From NCBI GenBank assembly GCA_905233515.1, contig CAJOEQ010000108.1:1-10858 (forward strand): DNA of 10,858 nucleotides, in the 5' to 3' direction. A program made the translations under genes and the position numbers. Below the pieces are notes generated by a model. That model saw nothing but the letters and a program-made list of their open reading frames with translations, was not told the origin of the DNA and did no database searches. Of this stretch, positions 6,045 to 10,858 are shown piece by piece. Source of the stretch: an uncultured Synergistales bacterium. Lineage in GTDB: Bacteria; Synergistota; Synergistia; Synergistales; Aminobacteriaceae. Position 1 is the first letter of the stretch, and every line of letters begins with the position of its first letter.

Positions 6045-8186
6045 TTATATTTCAGTGATTGAGCCGACTATTATAATTTCTTCGTCGGAGTCCCTGTCGC
6101 CTATATCTAAATCCATAAGCAGCTCTATATGTTCAAGATCTACTGCGCTGTAATCGCTGACTCTTGGCCCGAAACAAACAAAATAATCCGGCCTCAAAAT
6201 TGAGTCAGTCTTGAATACTGCTGTATCTTCCCATAATCTGCGAACTTCATCAAGATAACTGCTGACTTTGCATTTAACGACTTCAGCTTGTGAACACTGA
6301 ACGCGTATAAATCCTTTCTTGTCAACGATTCTGACTGGGTGCTTTTCGTCTTTATCGCCCTGATAGACGTAAAATTTATCGGTTTTCGCGGCCAAGTGTA
6401 TATTACTGACTTTTGAGCCGAAATCCTCACGTGCTAATTGTTCAGCTTCTGACTCGTCGCACTCTTTTAATAAATCAGTAGTCTTTACTTCAGTTGATCC
6501 CGTTGCAATTGCTGTAACTTTTCCAGTTTGAGAGTCGATCTCGATATGTACTTCTACAGTGTCAGGAGCAGCCCCCGAACTCACAGCCGCATCAATAGCT
6601 TCTTTCTTGAGATCTCTAATATCTTCCTGAGTAGGATTCGGGATGACTCTTTCTACAACGTCACGCACCATTGAGAGAGCGACTCCGATTGATGAAATTA
6701 CTTCGGCATTTTCGGGAATGCTGTATTGAAGTCCCATTTTATTAGCGCAATAAGGCACTAAGGACGCAGCACCTCCACCGCACCCGACAAGTTTCATGCT
6801 TTCTTGATCTAATTGATATTTATCAGCTAATGCATTAATACACGCGCTGACTTTCTCGTAATCCTTCTCTAAAATCTGAGTCGCTAATTCTTCTACAGTG
6901 ATTCCGAGTTTATCAGCAACCGGCTGCATTGCCTTTCTTGCTGCGTTCGCATTTCCATGAGCAAAATATTTCTCGTCAATCAAGCCTAACACATTCGCCG
7001 CGTCAGTATTAGTGAAACAAATTTTTTTCCCGCTCTTGAGCTTGATAATTACATAATCGCTCGGATCTCCTGGTTTCGGGCTTACCATTTCAATTTGAGG
7101 GTCAACAATCTCATCTTCAGGAGTAAAGCAAGCATACTCACAGCCAGCAATATGAGCACTTCTAGGGCCCACGTCAACAACTTCTTTATCGTTTATTCTG
7201 ACCATTGAACCGCCTGCACAGCCTAAAATTCTTACGTCGAGAGAACTTATATAAGTGTCATGACCTCCGATTTGTGCATAATCAACGCCCGGACGGCCAT
7301 TTTTTATAACTCCGATATTTGTAGTAGTGCCTCCGACCTCGAAATAAATAGCATTTGACGCGCGCAAATACATCAATGATCCCATAACAGAAGCTGCCGG
7401 CCCTGATAAAGCTGTCAAGATCGGGCGTTTTCTCATCTCGTTAATTTCCATGACTCCGCCGTCGCCTCGCATTATCATTAATGGGACTGTTACACCGGCT
7501 TTTCTCACGGAACTTTCTGTAGCGTTTGCAGTGGCTATCATTTTAGGCAAAATTGACGCGTTTATTGCTGCTGTTCGAGTCCTGCGTGTAAGTCCGTATA
7601 ATTTCGTAATATCAGAAGCCATTGTTGCAGGAATATTTTTACTTGCTGCTGCGTCGTGAATCATCTGCTCTTCTCCCATGCTGTCGACTCCGAATGCCAT
7701 TGACGCGACTATAACCTGCGCACCCTTGTTAATTAATTCGTCGACTGTGCTATTTACGAGTTCGGGCGTTAATTCTTTCTTGCGAGCAAATGCGTTAAAA
7801 ATTTTTATGACTTTCTGAGTCTTAGGATCTAACACTATATCTTTTAGTGCGAGCTGTCTTTTTGCTAAGAAACTTTCAAACCATCCGCCTGCGACTCCGA
7901 AAACTCCGACATTTGCGACATCTCCCTCAATAAATGCATTTGTTGCTTGAGTCGTTGAGTGAGCTACAAATACAACGTCTTCGGGCTTTATGCCATTTTC
8001 AGCCATACAATTACGGAATGACTGAACTACTCCGGCAGCGACTCCGTCTTTATCGTCATGTGTTGTCTTGACTTCATTTTTGCCGATAATCTCATGAGTC
8101 AGATTATCCATTGCTACACATTTTGTATAAGTTCCGCCGACATCTATACCCATGCGGACTTTTCTTTCTCTAATTTCTTCGGGCAT
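6045..8186 (-). CDS. Hydantoinase/oxoprolinase family ATPase-fold protein (HyuA-like)
   Basis: A 713-residue HyuA/5-oxoprolinase-like protein. Family members use ATP to activate and open cyclic amides or to carboxylate ketones. The ASKHA phosphate loop is GIDVGGTYTK (13-22), followed by HSTTQATNAFIEG (76-88), typical of Hydant_A_N. The central domain shows MRGDGG (239-244), LSGPAASV (260-267) and EVGGTTTN (283-290), the last with Glu where most relatives have Asp. GCGGGA (468-473) closes the nucleotide fold. The last 200 residues or so look less standard. No HyuB partner, which usually completes the enzyme, is in the window. AAGGGAG 13 bases before the ATG overlaps the last codons of the nucleosidase gene, which ends 9 bp upstream. 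It is the largest gene of the operon and probably central to its pathway; the substrate is unknown. Confidence 0.88.
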   Translation of the reverse strand: MPEEIRERKVRMGIDVGGTYTKCVAMDNLTHEIIGKNEVKTTHDDKDGVAAGVVQSFRNCMAENGIKPEDVVFVAHSTTQATNAFIEGDVANVGVFGVAGGWFESFLAKRQLALKDIVLDPKTQKVIKIFNAFARKKELTPELVNSTVDELINKGAQVIVASMAFGVDSMGEEQMIHDAAASKNIPATMASDITKLYGLTRRTRTAAINASILPKMIATANATESSVRKAGVTVPLMIMRGDGGVMEINEMRKRPILTALSGPAASVMGSLMYLRASNAIYFEVGGTTTNIGVIKNGRPGVDYAQIGGHDTYISSLDVRILGCAGGSMVRINDKEVVDVGPRSAHIAGCEYACFTPEDEIVDPQIEMVSPKPGDPSDYVIIKLKSGKKICFTNTDAANVLGLIDEKYFAHGNANAARKAMQPVADKLGITVEELATQILEKDYEKVSACINALADKYQLDQESMKLVGCGGGAASLVPYCANKMGLQYSIPENAEVISSIGVALSMVRDVVERVIPNPTQEDIRDLKKEAIDAAVSSGAAPDTVEVHIEIDSQTGKVTAIATGSTEVKTTDLLKECDESEAEQLAREDFGSKVSNIHLAAKTDKFYVYQGDKDEKHPVRIVDKKGFIRVQCSQAEVVKCKVSSYLDEVRRLWEDTAVFKTDSILRPDYFVCFGPRVSDYSAVDLEHIELLMDLDIGDRDSDEEIIIVGSITEI

Positions 8187-8195
8187 CTGTAAAAA

Positions 8196-9018
8196 TTATC
8201 TCCCTTCTAGCATTGATTTAACTATTGAAGCACTTAATCTCGCTGTAACTTCCTCGAATTCCTGAAAATCTTTTGTAGTTTCTGAGTCTGCACTGTCAGA
8301 AATTGCCCGGATAATTGCGAACGGTATTTTATTCAAGTAACAGACTTGAGCAATTGCCCCGCTTTCCATATCGCAGCAATCCCCGCCGAAATTTTTTATA
8401 ATTGACTCTTTCTGTGATTTGTCGTGAATAAATTGATCCCCTGTGCAAATTCTACCCTCGATTACATTTCTGAACGGAGCGAATTTTTTAGCAGCTTTCA
8501 TGATTTCAGCGCGTAATTTATTATTAGTCTCAAATGCAAATTTGCCGGTATATGGAATCTCACCTTTTGCAAAATTTATATATGACACGTCAAAATCATG
8601 CACAATCAACTGCTATAACTAGACTGCTTATATTTAAATCAGGATTCAGAGAGCCAGCTACGCCAGTATTTATTATTTCATTGACTCCGAAATGAGTTAT
8701 CAAAATTTGCGCACAAATTCCCGCGTTGACTTTACCCATACCGCTTTTTACGATTACTGAACTTCCGAGTGTGCCGCTGTAAAATTCCATTCCCGCAATT
8801 TTTTCGCGACTCATGATAACGGCTGACTCTTTCAATAAAGCAATTTCTACGTCCATAGCTCCTATTATGCCGACTTTTTTCGGGGATTCACGGTCAGTAA
8901 CTTCTATATTTATAGCTGAAGACTTATCCCCGGCCTTAAGTATCCACGTTTCAGAGCCTGCACTGACAGATAAACTCAGAATAAGAAAAACTATTACAGC
9001 AAAATAAAATTTTTTCAT
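8196..9018 (-). pseudogene. mtnN: Methylthioadenosine/SAH nucleosidase with signal peptide, frameshifted
   Basis: An MTA/SAH nucleosidase (hydrolyses the N-glycosidic bond to free adenine) split into 9018-8596 and a second frame ending at 8196. The first piece begins with Lys-Lys and a hydrophobic stretch (residues 4-18), then SVSA/GS at 20-21, a good signal-peptidase I site. A spacer precedes the enzyme proper, KVGIIGAMDVE, whose Glu58 equals the catalytic Glu12 of E. coli MtnN. GMGKVNAG and INTGVAGSL follow. The second piece has VHDFDV, GRICTGDQF, DMESGAIAQVC with the catalytic Glu, and RAISDSAD with the catalytic Asp. All catalytic residues survive, but in different frames. The break is at TGTGCATGAT. 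The second frame could start only at a TTG (8609) with no SD. GGGAGG lies 14 bases before the ATG, in a hairpin arm. Confidence 0.88.
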
Positions 9019-9030
9019 GATTATAATAAA

Positions 9031-9060
9031 GCCCTCCCATAAAATTAATCACGAGAGGGC
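9031..9060 (-). terminator. Intercistronic hairpin, weak terminator, covers the next SD
   Basis: On the minus strand GCCCTCTC (9060-9053) pairs with GGGAGGGC (9038-9031), with seven Watson-Crick pairs and one G-U wobble, a 14-base loop, and then TTTATTATAA. It sits 13 bp after the transporter stop. The weak T-tract suggests partial termination. The 3' arm is also the GGGAGG ribosome binding site of the nucleosidase gene, so the structure could lower its translation too. Confidence 0.6.
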
Positions 9061-9073
9061 ATAATATCAAATT

Positions 9074-10483
9074 TTAACCTACCATCCAAGCCGCGCCGAA
9101 TCCTGTCAGGAATAAATACACAGCCGCATATTGTAAAATTCCCGTTGCATAGGCGTTCGGTATTGAGAGCTTCAAGAAATCGCGTGACTCAACTTTTGTA
9201 TAAGCAAGTCCCCAAGCTACCCATGATTGAGTGATACAACAGCCGATATTAACCGTAATTGTAGGAATTGCAAAGACTCCATATAAGAACGGTACAGAAA
9301 ATTTTGCAACGTTTGAAAGCACGCCGAGTGTAGCAGCACCACAGCCGACAAGAGTCATCGGGCCTCTGAATAATCCCATGAATAATAAAGCAGCAAATAC
9401 AGCACAGACTACAAGCTCAGAAGTAGGCATAATTCCGCCGACTACTACATTGAAATATGGAGATGCATATTTTGCGACTTCATTAAACATCGGAAGAGTA
9501 AGCAAGAAACCTACTAACGGTGCAGTATCGACAACGCCTTCATAATATAATTTGTTCACGAGCTGGCAATTTTCGCGGAAAGTTCCCGACATTCTCCCGC
9601 AAAGGAATAACGCCGCAAATCCTGCGATAATAAAGCCGCCTATAACTGAAAAATTAAACGCGATATTAAGAATTACAGGCACTACAGGGAGAATTAATGT
9701 ATAAATCGGTGCGTCCTTCTGTGAGGCTTGAGGTGTGCGAGTCTGGGCTGCCCACTGTCTATGAGATTTTGAGCGGTTAAGATATAACATAGCAAGCAAA
9801 GTAGTTACTACTAGCATAATTATTAATGCCGCATATCCCCAGTGATTAGCGTACCAGCCGAGTGTAAAATCAGGCATTTCTGAAGGCTTTATAAAGAATG
9901 CGCGGTACTGGGCAAAATTTACAGGGTTTAAATAAATTCCTGCGGCGACACTTCCCATAAATGTAAACATTGCTATTGCCTTAGGTACTCCGAGAGACAT
10001 TAAAATAGGAAGTACTATAACGCCGATTGCTATAACCGGGCCGGCTCCTGTCATTGAAGTAAATATTAAAGCTGTAACGAGATTCAATAATGAAATTGTT
10101 ACAACCGGTTTATCTCCGCCAAGTTCTACAGTCTTACGAATAAGAGTCGAGGCGATTCCAGTATCCATTAAGACTCTGCCGAACCATGCACCCCAGCACA
10201 CATTAACGAGAGTCGTTCCCCAGCCTTCAGGTGCTGATTGATAAATTCTATTCAGAATCGAAACAAGAGTCGTTCCTGTTCCTTCTCCGAATAATAAAAC
10301 AGGGTTGGCCTTTAAGAATGCTTCAGAAACAAACATAGTCCCGCCAAGCGGCAAAACTGTCCATAAAATTGTAATTACAAGAAAGCCGATCATCAAGTTA
10401 TAGCCCTTGATACAGTACCAAGCAAGCGCAAAAAATGTTAATAACAAAATCGAGCCTATGATAAAATCTACGCCGAAATTCAT
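9074..10483 (-). CDS. Multi-pass carboxylate transporter, IT superfamily (GntP/CitMHS-like)
   Basis: A 469-residue integral membrane protein with about 12 hydrophobic segments, roughly at 5-23, 29-48, 90-108, 126-146, 150-167, 172-192, 212-234, 260-278, 281-296, 352-372, 394-412 and 445-465. A hydrophilic cytoplasmic-type loop falls at about 236-258. The patterns WFGRVLMDTGIASTLIRK (100-117) and TSMTGAGPVIAIGVIVLPIL (142-161) recall gluconate (GntP) and citrate (CitMHS) permeases, with a pseudo-repeat in the second half around 355-385. Such proteins import carboxylates by proton or sodium symport. AAGGGAG lies 10 bases before the ATG at 10483. As the first gene of the operon, divergent from dhaL, it very likely imports the substrate or an analogue of the pathway encoded downstream. 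The exact family and substrate are uncertain. Confidence 0.8.
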   Translation of the reverse strand: MNFGVDFIIGSILLLTFFALAWYCIKGYNLMIGFLVITILWTVLPLGGTMFVSEAFLKANPVLLFGEGTGTTLVSILNRIYQSAPEGWGTTLVNVCWGAWFGRVLMDTGIASTLIRKTVELGGDKPVVTISLLNLVTALIFTSMTGAGPVIAIGVIVLPILMSLGVPKAIAMFTFMGSVAAGIYLNPVNFAQYRAFFIKPSEMPDFTLGWYANHWGYAALIIMLVVTTLLAMLYLNRSKSHRQWAAQTRTPQASQKDAPIYTLILPVVPVILNIAFNFSVIGGFIIAGFAALFLCGRMSGTFRENCQLVNKLYYEGVVDTAPLVGFLLTLPMFNEVAKYASPYFNVVVGGIMPTSELVVCAVFAALLFMGLFRGPMTLVGCGAATLGVLSNVAKFSVPFLYGVFAIPTITVNIGCCITQSWVAWGLAYTKVESRDFLKLSIPNAYATGILQYAAVYLFLTGFGAAWMVG

Positions 10484-10573
10484 TAAAATAGTTCTCCCTT
10501 CTGTAAAATAGAGAATAAATTTTTTTATTGAGTGAGTTAATTTTACGTGTAAATTTATTAATTGTGAATCAGG

Positions 10574-10603
10574 ATTTTACGCAATAAATTTTTTATCGCA
10601 CAA
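10574..10603 (-). promoter_or_regulatory. Possible promoter of the transporter-led operon
   Basis: Minus-strand TTGTGC (10603-10598), an 18-base spacer, then TAAAAT (10579-10574, five of six to consensus), about 90 bp upstream of the transporter start. Only TTG of the -35 fits. The region is AT-rich and other placements are possible, so this is tentative. Confidence 0.3.
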
Positions 10604-10604
10604 A

Positions 10605-10616
10605 TGAATTTATTCA
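10605..10616. promoter_or_regulatory. Candidate operator palindrome TGAAT-TT-ATTCA
   Basis: A perfect 5-bp inverted repeat with a 2-bp centre lies just upstream of the proposed minus-strand -35, in the middle of the divergent intergenic region. The same TGAAT core occurs in TGAATCAG at 10565-10572 and 10642-10649, which makes a binding site for a shared regulator plausible. No regulator gene is in the window. Confidence 0.3.
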
Positions 10617-10640
10617 CCGCACGCGCAAAATATTTTAATC

Positions 10641-10668
10641 TTGAATCAGAAAAATTTTAGTGTAATAT
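10641..10668 (+). promoter_or_regulatory. Possible promoter of dhaL
   Basis: TTGAAT (10641-10646), a 16-base spacer, then TAATAT (10663-10668), each four of six to the sigma-70 consensus. Transcription would begin near 10675, leaving a leader of about 48 bases. The TGAATCAG repeat overlaps the -35 element. Confidence 0.4.
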
Positions 10669-10706
10669 TCTTATTAAATTATATGCAAAATTTTTATATT
10701 TATAAC

Positions 10707-10712
10707 AGGAGG
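10707..10712 (+). promoter_or_regulatory. Shine-Dalgarno site of dhaL
   Basis: Perfect AGGAGG, 10 bases before the ATG at 10723. It supports the start of this truncated gene, which is too short in the window to be found by length. Confidence 0.8.
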
Positions 10713-10722
10713 GCTTAATTTC

Positions 10723-10858
10723 ATGAGTGTTTATAAATGTCTTTCTGAAATAGGCAATAGAATTATAGCTAATAAAGATTTTCTCACTGAATTAGACCGC
10801 GAAATAGGCGACTCAGATCACGGCATAAACATGGCGCGAGGGTTTGAGGCCGTAAAAG
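10723..10858 (+). CDS. dhaL: Dihydroxyacetone kinase subunit DhaL, N-terminal 45 codons (cut by window end)
   Basis: The frame opens with ATG at 10723 after a perfect SD and stays open to the window edge. The visible residues include [12 protein letters not shown] (23-34) and NMARGF (36-41), the hallmark of the DAK2/DhaL domain. Asp25, Asp30 and Asp32 correspond to the three Asp residues that hold the ADP-bound Mg ions in DhaL, and His33 is the conserved neighbouring His. DhaL binds the nucleotide and passes phosphate to dihydroxyacetone held by DhaK, with ATP or the PTS protein DhaM as donor. DhaK is not visible and would have to lie downstream or elsewhere. The gene is divergent from the transporter operon, so triose-level kinase activity may be tied to the same catabolism. 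Confidence 0.88.
   Translation, partial: MSVYKCLSEIGNRIIANKDFLTELDREIGDSDHGINMARGFEAVK

Noticed and set aside
8196..8609. C-terminal nucleosidase piece as an independent gene from TTG
   Set aside because: No SD, and it starts inside the conserved core of the enzyme.
9019..9025. TATAAT-like sequence directly before the nucleosidase ATG
   Set aside because: It is too close to the start codon to act as a -10 for that gene.
9065..9070. TTGATA on the minus strand as a -35 for a separate nucleosidase promoter
   Set aside because: At the right distance only TAATTT is found as -10 (three of six), and the region is better explained as a hairpin.
1655..9545. Plus-strand reading frames of 60-104 codons inside the minus-strand genes
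   Set aside because: They are antisense shadows of well-supported genes, without SD sites or recognisable motifs.
10581..10641. Three GC-starting AT-rich segments (near 10581, 10598, 10624) as repeats
   Set aside because: The best pair matches only 13 of 18 positions in very AT-rich DNA, so chance is sufficient.
1..10858. CRISPR arrays, tRNA or rRNA genes, insertion sequences
   Set aside because: No regular repeat-spacer pattern, cloverleaf, rRNA segment, transposase or terminal inverted repeats were seen.

Overview
This is a bacterial chromosome segment of fairly low GC (around 40 percent by eye), tightly packed with genes. Short intergenic gaps, strong Shine-Dalgarno sites and operon-type junctions indicate a bacterium. 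The gene set (IT-type carboxylate transporter, hydantoinase/oxoprolinase-like ATPase, YiaK/YiaL, DhaL, SDR and zinc dehydrogenases) suggests an anaerobe that lives on organic and sugar acids. A gut Synergistota-like organism is my impression only; no marker gene in the window proves it.

Layout. The left edge (1-408, + strand) holds the 3' part of an SDR oxidoreductase. Converging on it with a 5-bp gap is a Doc-type toxin (414-794, - strand). Its partner is a 51-residue TTG-initiated ORF (787-942) that overlaps it by 8 bp and looks like the antitoxin. A perfect TATAAT box lies upstream of that ORF. From about 998 to 10483 nearly everything is on the minus strand and reads as one long catabolic operon, in transcription order: membrane transporter (10483-9074), hairpin (9060-9031), methylthioadenosine/SAH nucleosidase with a signal peptide (9018-8196, frameshifted), hydantoinase/oxoprolinase-like ATPase (8186-6045), HExxH metallopeptidase-like protein (6042-5275), YiaK-type ketoacid dehydrogenase (5247-4221, frameshifted), YiaL/YhcH family protein (4195-3743), cyclase/kynurenine-formamidase-like hydrolase (3709-3017), ketopantoate-reductase-like enzyme (3017-2103), zinc alcohol dehydrogenase (2081-1065), and a strong intrinsic terminator (1044-998). 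A 239-bp divergent regulatory region (10484-10722) then leads to the first 45 codons of dhaL on the plus strand, cut by the window edge.

How it may work. The transporter probably imports a carboxylate. The hydantoinase-like ATPase and the cyclase-family hydrolase could open or activate a cyclic amide or lactone type intermediate. Three or four NAD(P)-dependent dehydrogenases (YiaK, KPR, ADH, and perhaps the distant SDR) would handle keto/hydroxy acids. The adjacent yiaK-yiaL pair recalls the E. coli 2,3-diketo-L-gulonate operon. The substrate cannot be read from the sequence.

The most notable observations are the two frameshifted genes in one operon, each best repaired by restoring one copy of a 5-bp tandem repeat; the exported-looking nucleosidase; a hairpin that covers that gene's ribosome binding site; and the very small putative Doc antitoxin.
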